A stretch of 47,623 nt of DNA from Acidimicrobiales bacterium (GCA_004282895.1 SHLQ01000005.1:1-47623); one strand, 5' to 3'; counted from the stretch's first letter, positions 26,680 to 35,832 are shown. A program made the numbers and translations. Notes: generated from the sequence alone by a model not told the origin.

Positions 26680-27927
26680 ATGGAACATCCAAAGAATTTT
26701 GTGATCCTCGGTGCGGGCACCGGTGGCACGCTCGCCGCCAACCGATTGCGAAAGATGTATCCCGAATCGGACCTGCAGATCGATGTCGTCGATCAGGACA
26801 ACGACCACGTCTACCAACCTGGTTTGTTGTTCGTCCCGTTCGGACTGGCCTTCCCTGACGAGATTGTCCGACCCCGCGATCGCCAGCTTCACGACGGCAT
26901 CAATTACCACGAGAACCCGGTCGAGAAGGTCGATATCGAGGACAACAAGGTGACCCTCGAAAACGGCACCGAACTCGCCTATGACGCGTTGTTGATCGCA
27001 ACCGGAAGTGTCCTCGAACCCGGAGAAACCGAAGGGCTGACGGACACCGGATGGATGGAGAGTGTCTTCTCGTTCTACGATCTGCCGGGAGCGACCGCGC
27101 TCGCCGAAAAACTCTCCACATTCCGCTCTGGTCGGCTCGTGATCAACATCATCGACATGCCGATCAAGTGCCCGGTCGCTCCGCTCGAGTTCGCGTTTCT
27201 CGCGGACTGGTTTTTCACGGAAAACGGCGTACGCGAGGACATCTCCATCACGTATGTGACACCGCTGGACGGCGCATTCACCAAACCGACGGCGTCGGCC
27301 ACGCTGGCCGAGCTGCTCGTAAAGAAGAACATTGAGCTCGTCACCGAGTTCAACACCGGCGAGGTCGATGGAGAGGCGAAGAAACTGATCGGCTACGACG
27401 GCACGGAGGTCGAATTCGACCTCGCAGTGGTTATACCCCTGCATGGTGGCGCCGCCTACGTCCACGACTCACCAGGGCTGGGCGACGAACTTGGCTTCAT
27501 CCCCACCGACAACCAGACCCTCCAGTCGACGGTGGCCGACAACGTGTTTGTCCTTGGCGACGCCGCCGACATTCCGGCCTCGAAAGCCGGATCCGTCACC
27601 CATTTCGAGGGTGAGGTTCTGATGGAGAACATCGAAGCCTTCCTCGAAGGCAAACCCCTCGAGGCGAGCTACGACGGCCACGCCAACTGCTTCATCGAGA
27701 CCGGATTTTCGAAGGCGCTATTGATCGACTTCAACTACGAGACCGAACCGCTTCCGGGTCATTATCCGGGTCCGGTTGGGCTCCCGTTGCTCAAGGAATC
27801 GCGGCTGAACCACATCGGCAAGCTGATGTTCCAATCGTTCTACTGGCACGGTCTGCTCCAGGGACGCGACGTCCCCGGGTTGGGACCGAACATGCCCACC
27901 TCTGGCAAACACACCGCCGACGCGTAA
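26680..27927 (+). CDS. Sulfide:quinone oxidoreductase-like flavoprotein
   Basis: A 415-residue two-dinucleotide-binding-domain flavoprotein of the SQR/NDH-2 superfamily. The FAD motif is FVILGAGTGGTLAANRL at 7-23, with DALLIATGS at 102-110 and VFVLGDAAD at 289-297. Two cysteines, Cys164 (PIKCPVAP) and Cys337 (HANCFIE), sit where SQRs carry the redox pair beside FAD. The third cysteine of type I SQR near 124 is absent. The following TusE- and DsrE-like genes support sulfide oxidation to a persulfide. ATG 26680 follows GAGGGG; a GTG at 26671 is less likely. Confidence 0.82.
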   Translation: MEHPKNFVILGAGTGGTLAANRLRKMYPESDLQIDVVDQDNDHVYQPGLLFVPFGLAFPDEIVRPRDRQLHDGINYHENPVEKVDIEDNKVTLENGTELAYDALLIATGSVLEPGETEGLTDTGWMESVFSFYDLPGATALAEKLSTFRSGRLVINIIDMPIKCPVAPLEFAFLADWFFTENGVREDISITYVTPLDGAFTKPTASATLAELLVKKNIELVTEFNTGEVDGEAKKLIGYDGTEVEFDLAVVIPLHGGAAYVHDSPGLGDELGFIPTDNQTLQSTVADNVFVLGDAADIPASKAGSVTHFEGEVLMENIEAFLEGKPLEASYDGHANCFIETGFSKALLIDFNYETEPLPGHYPGPVGLPLLKESRLNHIGKLMFQSFYWHGLLQGRDVPGLGPNMPTSGKHTADA

Positions 27928-27952
27928 CCATCACCACCCGAAAGGAAACATC

Positions 27953-28273
27953 ATGCCCAACGCCGTATTGGCCGGTATCGAAGTTGAGGTCAACGACGAA
28001 GGGTTCTTCGAAGACCCAACGCAGTGGACCGAAGAAATGGCGACCGAGCTCGCCGATATCTACGGAGTGCCGACCCCGCTGACCGATCAGCACTGGACCG
28101 TGCTGCATTTCATGCGCCAGGAGTTCTTCGAGAAGGGCACCGGACCCACGGTGCGCAAACTCGGAAAGACCTCCGGCGTCACGGTCAAGGAGCTGTATCA
28201 GCTCTTTCCGAAGGGCCCCGCAAAGCTCGCCGCCCGCGTCGCGGGTATCCCCAAACCGAGAGGCTGCATCTAA
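27953..28273 (+). CDS. TusE/DsrC-family sulfur carrier protein
   Basis: A 106-residue DsrC/TusE-like sulfur-transfer protein. The C-terminal arm ends KPRGCI with the penultimate cysteine (Cys105) that carries persulfide. The second cysteine that dissimilatory DsrC has 11 residues earlier is Ala94 here, so it cannot form the DsrC trisulfide in the usual way and is closer to TusE. GAAAGGAAA precedes the ATG. It lies 25 bp after the SQR-like gene and overlaps the DsrE-like gene (TAATG). No dsrAB or tusBCD is in the window, so the sulfur partners are inferred. Confidence 0.85.
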   Translation: MPNAVLAGIEVEVNDEGFFEDPTQWTEEMATELADIYGVPTPLTDQHWTVLHFMRQEFFEKGTGPTVRKLGKTSGVTVKELYQLFPKGPAKLAARVAGIPKPRGCI

Positions 28274-28776
28274 TGACTGACACCGCTGTATTTCCCGAGA
28301 CCAAGGAAACAGAAGACGCGATCAAGAAGGTATCGATCATCGTCTCGAAAGGATCTCTGGAGGAGATCTATCCAGGGCTCATCATGGCCAACGGCGCCCG
28401 CGCCGAAGGCATCGAGGCGAACCTGTTCTTCACCTTCTTTGGCCTGGACGCGATCCACAAGGAGCGCCAAGACCACGTGAAGGTCGCCACCGTCGGCAAC
28501 CCCGGACTCCACATCCCCACGTGGGCTGGTGGCCTTCCCGGTGTTTCCGCGTTGATGACCAAGTACATGGAGCACCAGATCGAGGAGCTCGACTTCCCCG
28601 GAATTGCGGAGTTCGTCGAGATGATCTCCGATACGGGCGCCGGCGTCTACGCCTGCCTCGCCTCGGTCGACCTCTTTGGCATCGAGGAAGGCGAAATGGT
28701 CGACTTCCTGGACGGCGTCATCACCGTGGGCGAGTTCTACGAGATGGCTGCGGGCGGTCAGATCATCTTCACCTAG
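28273..28776 (+). CDS. DsrE/DsrF-like family protein (DsrE2 type)
   Basis: A 167-residue DsrE-like protein. It begins with the VSIIVSKGSLEEIYPGLIMANGA strand-helix unit and has NLFFTFFGLDAIHK, typical of the DsrE2 subgroup found beside TusA, rhodanese or SQR genes. The candidate sulfur-binding Cys128 is in GVYACLASVDLFG. It is translationally coupled to the TusE-like gene. Proteins of this class pass persulfide sulfur in sulfur-oxidising bacteria and archaea. The acceptor here is unknown. Confidence 0.83.
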   Translation: MTDTAVFPETKETEDAIKKVSIIVSKGSLEEIYPGLIMANGARAEGIEANLFFTFFGLDAIHKERQDHVKVATVGNPGLHIPTWAGGLPGVSALMTKYMEHQIEELDFPGIAEFVEMISDTGAGVYACLASVDLFGIEEGEMVDFLDGVITVGEFYEMAAGGQIIFT

Positions 28777-28804
28777 CGTCAACTGACGCCACATAGACTC
28801 GGGC

Positions 28805-29959
28805 GTGGCCAGAACCTCAGCGTTTCGTCCCGAGGTTCGCCGCGTGCTTCCTGCACTGCTCGGGTTGCGGTTCGTATCCAACACCGGCGGGCGCATGGTG
28901 TTTTCGTTCCTGCCGGCGATTACGCGGGGCACCGGCCTGAGCGTGGAAGAGATGGGCCAGATTCTCTTCCTGCGCGACCTCACAGGTCTCGCAGCCGGAC
29001 GGATCGGCCGCGTCATTGATCGCTGGGGCCAGCGCAAGGCAATGGTGGGTGGTGGCCTACTTCTGGGCATTGGCCTGCTGTTGGCCATGTTGGGCCCCGT
29101 CGGGGTGCTGGTTGGCTTCGTGCTGTTCGGGTTCGGTCGGTTGAGCCTCGGCATTTCCATGACCGCCTGGATCGGCGACGAAGTGGCGTATGCACAGCGG
29201 GGGAGAGCGACCGGCCTGGTGGAGCTCACCTGGGCGGGTGCAGCGCTGATCGGCGTTCCGATCTGTGGGGTTCTCATCGACGTCTTCGACTGGTGGACGC
29301 CGTTCCTCGTCCTCGGCGTAGCCACCATCGGGTTCTCGCTGGCGCAGGGCGAGATTGCCGATCATCGCGCATCGAGCACGATCGACGGGCGACCGAACCG
29401 GCTTCACCTGAGCCGATCCACCATCGCCGCACTGTCGGCGCCGGCGCTGCTCCTGAGCGGCGCCACGATGTTGTTCTTCGGACACGGAACGTGGCTCGAG
29501 GAGGTGTACGACTTCAACGCGACCCGGATCGGGTTCGCGGTGATCACCGTTGGTCTGGCCGAGTTCGGCGGCTCCTACGGATCGTCGTGGTTGACCGATC
29601 GGCTGGGCAAACGCCAATCGATCCTCGGCGGCAGTGCGCTGATGCTCGTAGCGGTGATCGGGCTGGCGATCGCTCCCGAGGCCCACATCGTCGTTGGGCT
29701 CGGGCTACTCCTGACCGCGTTTCTCGGATTCGAGTTCGCCATCGTGAGTTCGATTCCGCTCATGTCCGAGCTCGACACGGACGCCCGGGCACGAATGGTC
29801 GGATTGTCGATCGGCGTGAAGTCCGTCGCCAGAGCAACGGCAGCGCTGCTCGCCGGCTGGGTCGATCAGAACTACGGGTTCGAGGTCTTGGCGGCCATCA
29901 GCGCCGTGTTGGTGGCGACATCGATGGTCGTGATGCTGGCGGTCAGCGCCGAGTACTGA
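28805..29959 (+). CDS. MFS transporter
   Basis: A 384-residue major facilitator with about 12 hydrophobic segments and the family loop IGRVIDRWGQRKAMVGGG between helices 2 and 3. A second loop of the same type, SSWLTDRLGKRQSILGGS, lies in the second half, reflecting the internal duplication. The start is a GTG with no strong ribosome binding site. Substrate unknown. It lies 28 bp after the sulfur-transfer unit, so it could export or import a sulfur compound, but that is context only. Confidence 0.82.
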   Translation: MARTSAFRPEVRRVLPALLGLRFVSNTGGRMVFSFLPAITRGTGLSVEEMGQILFLRDLTGLAAGRIGRVIDRWGQRKAMVGGGLLLGIGLLLAMLGPVGVLVGFVLFGFGRLSLGISMTAWIGDEVAYAQRGRATGLVELTWAGAALIGVPICGVLIDVFDWWTPFLVLGVATIGFSLAQGEIADHRASSTIDGRPNRLHLSRSTIAALSAPALLLSGATMLFFGHGTWLEEVYDFNATRIGFAVITVGLAEFGGSYGSSWLTDRLGKRQSILGGSALMLVAVIGLAIAPEAHIVVGLGLLLTAFLGFEFAIVSSIPLMSELDTDARARMVGLSIGVKSVARATAALLAGWVDQNYGFEVLAAISAVLVATSMVVMLAVSAEY

Positions 29960-29974
29960 CGCTGGGCGACCGGG

Positions 29975-30331
29975 TCAGACTGGCTGGGGTGCCGGTGCCG
30001 GAGCGGGTGCCTCCACTGCCGCTTCGACAGGATCCTCAGCTTCGGCCGGGACGTCCGTCTCTTCCTCTGACCCGTCCGATGGCATCGGCGGATCGATCGG
30101 AATGTCCATCTGATGCGTCGAGTGAATCTGCACGCCGACGAGGTCGTGGATACCACCCGTAAACGACATCTGCTCGCGGGCGTCGGCGATCGCCAAATCA
30201 CCGTTCATCAGCGTCTTCACCAGTTCCACCCGGAACCAGCCCTTGGCGGACTCGGGGTCCTTGGTGACGATGTCACCGAGGTGTACGTCGATCATGCGCA
30301 TCTGAGCGACGTGAACAATTGTGCGTTCCAT
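29975..30331 (-). CDS. Small protein with Ala/Pro/Glu-rich tail, unknown function
   Basis: A 118-residue protein with a compact N-terminal part of about 80 residues (MERTIVHVAQMRMIDVHLGDIV, then KGWFRVELVKTLMNGDLAIAD) and an acidic, Pro/Ala-rich tail ending APAPAPAPQPV. GGAGGAAACC precedes the ATG at 30331; a GTG at 30343 overlaps that site and is rejected. No signal peptide or membrane segment is seen. It converges with the MFS gene (15-bp gap). Not recognised. Confidence 0.6.
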   Translation of the reverse strand: MERTIVHVAQMRMIDVHLGDIVTKDPESAKGWFRVELVKTLMNGDLAIADAREQMSFTGGIHDLVGVQIHSTHQMDIPIDPPMPSDGSEEETDVPAEAEDPVEAAVEAPAPAPAPQPV

Positions 30332-30400
30332 GGTTTCCTCCACGTGCTCGGCACGTTGTTGCTTCCTGCAAGTGATCGGACGCCAGGATGGTCGCCTGTA

Positions 30401-30429
30401 GCGGAAAGGGGCAAACGCCCCAGTTCCGC
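30401..30429 (-). terminator. Terminator-like hairpin after the lipoprotein gene
   Basis: The 29-nt hairpin has arms GCGGAA and GGGGC pairing with GCCCC and TTCCGC around an AAAC loop, with a small internal bulge. It lies 22 bp past the lipoprotein stop in its direction of transcription. No clear U-run follows. Confidence 0.55.
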
Positions 30430-30451
30430 CTGGTTCTGTGATTTCGTCTCG

Positions 30452-31288
30452 TCAAGAATCGCTGCTTTGAACGAACAATGTCGTTGTTGGCGTGTCATCG
30501 TTTGCGGGGGTGTCCACCGTCGCTGACGATCCGCCGACACTTGGTGAGCCCCCATCGACGTCGGGTTGCACTTCGACCACTTCGCGGATCGCATTCGACC
30601 GCACCCAGCCCTTTACCTGCCCGCTCGTGGACGCTACCTCGATCCATACGTCGTCGTCTTCGAGGAGAGCCCATCCGCCGGTGTCGACGAGCTGTTCGCC
30701 GACGCCAAGCGTGCCAACGGTGTCGCCGGCAGGAGATGCGTGGATCGTGAGCCACTCGGCCGGCTCAGCGGCGGTCTCGAGCTTGGTGCCTTGGCGGACC
30801 GTGTTGCTCAGTTGCACCGTTCGGGTGGTCGGGGTGAGGGCACTGTCGAGCACCCAACCAAGCGAATCCGAATCGGGCGCGACGGCGACGATCTTCACCC
30901 ACATGCCGTCGGTCCGCAAACGTGCGCGCGCGGCCCGAACGACCTGTCCGGGTGTGAGCGCAACGCCGGCCTCGGCGTCGGCACTCGGAGCCGCGTTGGA
31001 GATCATCGCTTGTCCGATTTCGAAGACTCGGCCGAGGTCACGGCTGGCGACAAATGCCATCGTGTCGGGCGCATCGTCGACAATCGGGGCAGTCGTCGTC
31101 GAACGTGGTGGCTCGGTTGTAGGTGCGGTAGTGGGTGCTGCGGTGCTTTCAAGCGACACGGTCGACAGTGTGACAACGGTGGTCGATGCTGCCGTGGGTT
31201 CGGCATCGCCTGTACAGGCGGTGCCGAGAATGCTGAGCGACAAGGCCGCAATGAGCCATCGCGAGGCGCGCCGTTGCAGGTTGGGCAT
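30452..31288 (-). CDS. Lipoprotein with two bacterial SH3-like modules
   Basis: A 278-residue predicted lipoprotein. A basic N terminus and hydrophobic run end in the lipobox LGTAC, with the lipidated Cys at 25. A Thr/Ser/Pro-rich linker spans about 32-70. Two segments resemble bacterial SH3 domains, about 90-165 (GQVVRAARARLRTDGMWVKIV, GWVLDSAL) and about 170-240 (LTIHASPAGDTVGTLGVGEQ, VWIEVAS, KGWVRSNAI). It should sit on the outer face of the membrane and may bind cell-wall material. The C terminus is again Thr/Ser-rich. Role unknown. Confidence 0.75.
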   Translation of the reverse strand: MPNLQRRASRWLIAALSLSILGTACTGDAEPTAASTTVVTLSTVSLESTAAPTTAPTTEPPRSTTTAPIVDDAPDTMAFVASRDLGRVFEIGQAMISNAAPSADAEAGVALTPGQVVRAARARLRTDGMWVKIVAVAPDSDSLGWVLDSALTPTTRTVQLSNTVRQGTKLETAAEPAEWLTIHASPAGDTVGTLGVGEQLVDTGGWALLEDDDVWIEVASTSGQVKGWVRSNAIREVVEVQPDVDGGSPSVGGSSATVDTPANDDTPTTTLFVQSSDS

Positions 31289-31434
31289 GCGACTTCACCT
31301 CTTCGTCCAAGGAGTAATTCTGTGAGTCACGTACCTCTTCGGCCGTTACGAGCCGGTCATGAACAAATTCTCGTGTGGACAACGCGTGACCGTGACGGGG
31401 AGGATGGCGGTTCGGCCGGCCAACGGGAGATCAC

Positions 31435-33000
31435 GTGCAGTACGACTACATCATCGTCGGAGCGGGAGCGGCCGGTTGTGTGTTGGCCAACGAGTTGTCG
31501 AAAGGTACTGCGACCGTTCTTCTGCTTGAGGCGGGTGGCCCCGATCGCAACCCCAACATCAAGATCCCGGCCGCGTTCAGCAAGCTCTTTGAATCGGCAG
31601 AGGACTGGAACTACCGCACTGTCCCGCAGGAGGAGCTTGGTGGCCGCGAGCTCTATTGGCCGCGCGGCAAGGTGCTCGGCGGCTCAACCTCCATGAACGC
31701 CATGATCTATCAGCGGGGTCATCGCGCCACGTTTGACATGTGGGCGGCAGACGGGTGCGAAGGCTGGTCGTATCAGGACATGTTGTCGATCTTCATCCGG
31801 CAGGAGGATCAACAGCGAGGAGCGTCGTCACACCATGGTGCGGGCGGACCGCTCAGCGTGTCCGACCTTCGCGACGTGAACCCGCTCACCAGCGCCTTTG
31901 TGGATTCGGCCGTCGCCGCCGGATTCCCGCACAACGCGGACTTCAACGGTGAGAGTCAGGACGGATTTGGCCTGTATCAGGTCACACAAAAACGCGGCGT
32001 ACGAAACAGTGCAGCCACCGCGTTCCTCAAACCCGTCCTCAGGCGAAAGAACCTCACGGCCGTCACGCGGGCCCACGTCACCCGAGTCGTGATCGAGGGT
32101 GATCGTGCGGTGGCGGTGGAGTACATCGACAAATCCGGGGAACAGACCGCATCTGCAACGTCGGAGATCATCCTCAGCGGGGGAGCGGTGAACTCGCCGC
32201 AGCTCCTGATGCTCTCCGGCGTCGGCCCGGCCTCCCATCTGCGCGATCACGGCATCGACGTCGTCGCGGATTCGCCCGCAGTCGGTCAGAATCTGCAGGA
32301 CCACGCCGCGATCGCACTGGCAGCAGAGGTGAACCGGCCGGTTTCACTGGCCCACGCGGAGACGCCGAAGCAGTTCCTGAAGTATTTGACCAAACGTGAG
32401 GGCATGTTGTCCTCGAACGTCGGTGAAGCCGGTGGATTCGTAACCCTTGGGGGAGGACCGATTCCGGACACGCAGTTCCACTTCGCCCCCGCGTACTTCA
32501 TCAATCACGGTTTCGACTCGCCCGAGTCCGATGGCCTGACCATTGCGCCGGTTCTTGTCGACGTGAAGAGTCGCGGCGAGATCCGGCTGCAGAGCGCGAA
32601 GCCGACCGACGCCCCGCTCATCGACCCCCGTTATCTGAGCGACCCTGAGGACCTGCGCATCATGGTGGAAGGTATCAAGTTGGCGCGACAGATCGCGGCG
32701 AGGCCACCCATCGCCGAGTTCATCACAAGCGAATTTCTGCCCGGGGCCCACGCGACGTCCGAGGCAGACCTCCAAGACTTCGTTCGGGAGTACATGGAGT
32801 CGCTGTACCACCCGGTGGGGACGTGTGCGATGGGTGCAGGTTACGAGAGCGTCGTCGACCCCCAGTTGCGCGTCCGTGGCGTGCAGGGACTTCGAGTGGC
32901 CGACGCATCGATCATGCCGACCATCGTCAACGCGAACACCCAGGCCGCGTCGATGGCGATCGGTGGCAGAGCTGCCGAGTGGATTCGGGCCGGGGCCTGA
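31435..33000 (+). CDS. GMC-family oxidoreductase (choline dehydrogenase-like)
   Basis: A 521-residue flavoenzyme of the glucose-methanol-choline family. The FAD motif is DYIIVGAGAAGCVLANELS at the N terminus. The signature PRGKVLGGSTSMNAMIYQRG covers a covalent or close-contact FAD site. The C-terminal LYHPVGTCAMG and VNANTQA bring in the catalytic His and second active-site residue. GGGAG sits just before the GTG start at 31435. It oxidises an alcohol, and choline is only one candidate. It is followed 10 bp later by the molybdenum hydroxylase gene, suggesting sequential oxidation of alcohol and aldehyde. Confidence 0.9.
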   Translation: MQYDYIIVGAGAAGCVLANELSKGTATVLLLEAGGPDRNPNIKIPAAFSKLFESAEDWNYRTVPQEELGGRELYWPRGKVLGGSTSMNAMIYQRGHRATFDMWAADGCEGWSYQDMLSIFIRQEDQQRGASSHHGAGGPLSVSDLRDVNPLTSAFVDSAVAAGFPHNADFNGESQDGFGLYQVTQKRGVRNSAATAFLKPVLRRKNLTAVTRAHVTRVVIEGDRAVAVEYIDKSGEQTASATSEIILSGGAVNSPQLLMLSGVGPASHLRDHGIDVVADSPAVGQNLQDHAAIALAAEVNRPVSLAHAETPKQFLKYLTKREGMLSSNVGEAGGFVTLGGGPIPDTQFHFAPAYFINHGFDSPESDGLTIAPVLVDVKSRGEIRLQSAKPTDAPLIDPRYLSDPEDLRIMVEGIKLARQIAARPPIAEFITSEFLPGAHATSEADLQDFVREYMESLYHPVGTCAMGAGYESVVDPQLRVRGVQGLRVADASIMPTIVNANTQAASMAIGGRAAEWIRAGA

Positions 33001-33010
33001 TGACAAAGAC

Positions 33011-35371
33011 GTGACCGCGGATCGTTGGGTCGGCCAGCGACTGACACGAGCGGAGGATGTTGGCTACCTTCGCGGCGAGACACCGTTCATCGCCGACCTT
33101 CGTCATCCATTGCTCGAGGACGTGGCCCACGTCTCCTTCGTCCGGTCGCCGTTCGCGCACGCCCACATCACGAACATCGATGTGAGCGAGGCGATGGCGG
33201 CGCCCGGCGTGCTCGACGTGGTCACGGCGTCCGATCACGAGATCATCCCGACTCATTCCGTGTTCCCGGAGTACTTCGACGCGATCTTTGCGATGCCGCT
33301 GCTCGCGGAGGGTCGGGCGCGGTACGTCGGACAGCCAGTGGTCGCCATCGTGGCGGACTCCGAAGCCGCCGCCGTGGATGCAGCGGAGCTGGTCATCGTC
33401 GACTACGAGCCACTTCCGGCGGTCATGGACCTACGGGAGGCGGCGAGTAACGCCACGTTGATCTACCCGGTCGGATCCGGCGCACGCGCCCGGACACCCA
33501 GCTCGATCGAAGCGCCGGGGACGAATGTTGCGATGGAACACCTGCACCCGCACACCCCGGCCGCGTTCGAGGCCCCGGTGGTGTTGTCTCAAAACTTTGT
33601 GAATCCTCGACAGTTGCCCACGCCGATCGAGCCGTATGGCGAAGCGTGCGCATGGGACTCCGACGGCTCGTTGCACGTGTGGGCCGCAACACAACGCCCA
33701 CACGGCTTCCGGACGCAACTCGCCGACTACTACGGAGTGGCCGAGTCGAAGATCCATGTCACCGCACCGGAGGGTGTCGGCGGAGGATTCGGGGGCAAGG
33801 TGAGCCGGACCCCCGAAGAACATGTGCTGCCGCTGTTGGCCCAACGTACGGGACGTCCAGTCCGCTGGGTGCAGAATCGGGAGGAGTACTTCCTGGGTGG
33901 AACGCAAGGCCGGGGTGAGGAGATCTTGCTGACACTCGCGGGCGGCCACGATGGCCGCATCGTCGCCTTGCGCAGCGAAATGCTCAAGGACTCGGGATCG
34001 TGCCCGGGTGTTGGGGCGAACCTCCCGAGCCGGTTCAACTCGCTCGGCGCAGGTGGTCCCTACGACATCGCCCACGTGGAATTCGAAGCGACGTCCGTGG
34101 TGACGAACGCCCCGCAGGTCTCGGCGTTTCGCGGTGCCGGTCGTGGCCCGTACCTCGCGGCGCTCGAGATGATGGTCGATCGCTACGCCCACCACATCGG
34201 CGTTGATCCAGTGGAGGTGCGAAGGCGCAACCTGGTGCGGGCCGAACAGATGCCCTTCACCTCCGGGACGGGGGTGGTCTTCGATCCTGCGGACTACGTC
34301 GGCGATCTCGAGACCGCACTGGACGCCATCGACTACCCGCGGTGCCGCCGCGACCAGGACGACCGACTGGCGCGAGGCGATCGGGTCGTAATGGGTATCG
34401 GCGTTGCCACGTATCACCTCATGACCGTGGGTGGTGGTGGTGAGGACGCCGAGGTCACGGTGGAAGCCGACGGCACCGCAGTCGTGCGAACGGGAACCAC
34501 CAGTCAAGGACACGGGCACATGGCGACGTGGGCCCAGATCGCTGCGGACGAGCTGGGAATCGATCCGGCGGACATTCGAGTCGAGGAAGGCTCGACGCAG
34601 TACACGGCCGATGGGGTCGGCGCCGTCGGCTCGCGGTCGATGCAGACCGCGGGTGTTGCCGTACAAACCGCAGCGAGAGGGGTGATCGAACAAACGAAGC
34701 GGATTGCCGCCGACCTTCTCGAAGCATCGCCAACCGACATCGTCTTTGATCCGAACGGGCCCGACGGCGAGCGATTTCACGTCGCCGGTGTGCCGTCGAA
34801 GGCGCTGTCCTGGGCCGCGCTGGTGCACAGCGACGCCGCGACACCCCAAGACTTCACCTGTGGCGACCACCACGACGTCGGCTCGGACAACTCGTTTCCT
34901 TCCGGGTGTCACATTGCGGTGGTGGAGGTGGACACCGAAACCGGGGCCGTGAAACTCGTTCGGTACGTTGCTGTCGACGACGCCGGTGTTCGGGTCAACC
35001 CGTTGATCGTCGAAGGTCAACTGCATGGTGGAATTGCGGCGGGTGTGGGCCAGGTGCTGGGTGAAGTGATGCGATACGACCCCGACGGCAACCCGCTGAC
35101 CACGTCGTTCCTCGACTACGGCATTGCCACGATCGACGAGTTTCCTCCGCTCGAACTTGTCGAGTCCGAAACTGCCACCACGTTCAACGAGCTGGGTGCC
35201 AAAGGTGTGGGCGAGTCCGGCGTCATCGGTGCCGTCCCCGCCATGCACGGCGCCGTACTGGACGCCCTCCGACGCTGCGGGGTCGATCATCTCGACCTGC
35301 CGTGTACGCCCCAGCGCGTCTGGAGTGCCCTTCGTGACGCGGAGTTCCGTCCCACGAGAAGCGAGGGCTAG
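33011..35371 (+). CDS. Xanthine dehydrogenase-family molybdopterin-binding large subunit (CoxL form II-like)
   Basis: A 786-residue large subunit of the molybdenum hydroxylase family. Molybdopterin contacts include GVGGGFGGK and FRGAGRGPYLAALE, and the catalytic Glu lies in KGVGESGVIGAVPAMHG near the C terminus. The active-site loop reads AFRGAGR, not the AYxCSFR of true CO dehydrogenase, so it belongs to the form II or aldehyde-oxidase-like branch. Genes for the FAD and 2Fe-2S subunits normally adjoin this gene and are missing here. It starts at GTG 33011, 10 bp after the GMC gene. Substrate unknown; an aldehyde is plausible. Confidence 0.87.
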   Translation: MTADRWVGQRLTRAEDVGYLRGETPFIADLRHPLLEDVAHVSFVRSPFAHAHITNIDVSEAMAAPGVLDVVTASDHEIIPTHSVFPEYFDAIFAMPLLAEGRARYVGQPVVAIVADSEAAAVDAAELVIVDYEPLPAVMDLREAASNATLIYPVGSGARARTPSSIEAPGTNVAMEHLHPHTPAAFEAPVVLSQNFVNPRQLPTPIEPYGEACAWDSDGSLHVWAATQRPHGFRTQLADYYGVAESKIHVTAPEGVGGGFGGKVSRTPEEHVLPLLAQRTGRPVRWVQNREEYFLGGTQGRGEEILLTLAGGHDGRIVALRSEMLKDSGSCPGVGANLPSRFNSLGAGGPYDIAHVEFEATSVVTNAPQVSAFRGAGRGPYLAALEMMVDRYAHHIGVDPVEVRRRNLVRAEQMPFTSGTGVVFDPADYVGDLETALDAIDYPRCRRDQDDRLARGDRVVMGIGVATYHLMTVGGGGEDAEVTVEADGTAVVRTGTTSQGHGHMATWAQIAADELGIDPADIRVEEGSTQYTADGVGAVGSRSMQTAGVAVQTAARGVIEQTKRIAADLLEASPTDIVFDPNGPDGERFHVAGVPSKALSWAALVHSDAATPQDFTCGDHHDVGSDNSFPSGCHIAVVEVDTETGAVKLVRYVAVDDAGVRVNPLIVEGQLHGGIAAGVGQVLGEVMRYDPDGNPLTTSFLDYGIATIDEFPPLELVESETATTFNELGAKGVGESGVIGAVPAMHGAVLDALRRCGVDHLDLPCTPQRVWSALRDAEFRPTRSEG

Positions 35372-35418
35372 GGTCGACCCGACGGCGCTTCGGGCCCGGG
35401 ACGGTTGGGAGAAATACG

Positions 35419-35832
35419 ATGACGACAATTTCGGAGAAACAACTGATGGAGCGGCTGGGGCGGGTTCCGCTGTTCTCGCAGGCATCCCGCAGTCACCTTC
35501 GGGCTCTCGCACGAGCCGGCAAGATCCTTACCTGGCCCGAGGGCAAGGAGGGGGTTGTCCAGGGAGCGACGGCCAGCGCCTTCTACCTGATCCTCGATGG
35601 CGGCGTTGTGGTGACGAGGGATGAGAAGCCAGTGGCGAGGCTCAATCAGGACGACTTCTTCGGCGAGGCGGCCATGATCTCGGGGAAACCTCGCAACGCC
35701 GCGGTTACCGCCACCACGGGCACGACGCTGTTCGCGCTGAGCCGGTTCGCCTTTCGGGGCGCCATCAAGGCAAACCCGGAGCTGGCGATGAAGGTTATGG
35801 CCGCGCTCGCCGAACGTCAGGCGCCGATCTAG
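35419..35832 (+). CDS. Stand-alone cyclic nucleotide-binding domain protein
   Basis: A 137-residue protein consisting only of a Crp/Fnr-type cyclic nucleotide-binding domain. The N-terminal helix LGRVPLFSQASRSHLRALAR, the FYLILDGGVVV strand and the phosphate-binding cassette DDFFGEAAMISGKPRNAAVTA (Gly-Glu present, Arg in KPRNA) are all visible. There is no DNA-binding helix-turn-helix. GGGAGAAA precedes the ATG. It is likely a small cAMP- or cGMP-binding effector, but no partner is evident. Its stop overlaps the convergent gene by 4 bp. Confidence 0.85.
   Translation: MTTISEKQLMERLGRVPLFSQASRSHLRALARAGKILTWPEGKEGVVQGATASAFYLILDGGVVVTRDEKPVARLNQDDFFGEAAMISGKPRNAAVTATTGTTLFALSRFAFRGAIKANPELAMKVMAALAERQAPI

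Noticed and set aside
27953-28273. Dissimilatory DsrC partner of sulfite reductase
   Set aside because: The second C-terminal Cys is replaced by Ala94, and no dsrAB genes are in the window, so a TusE-like carrier is the better call.
33011-35371. Aerobic CO dehydrogenase large subunit (coxL form I)
   Set aside because: The loop is AFRGAGR, not AYxCSFR, and no coxM/coxS genes adjoin, so CO oxidation is not supported.
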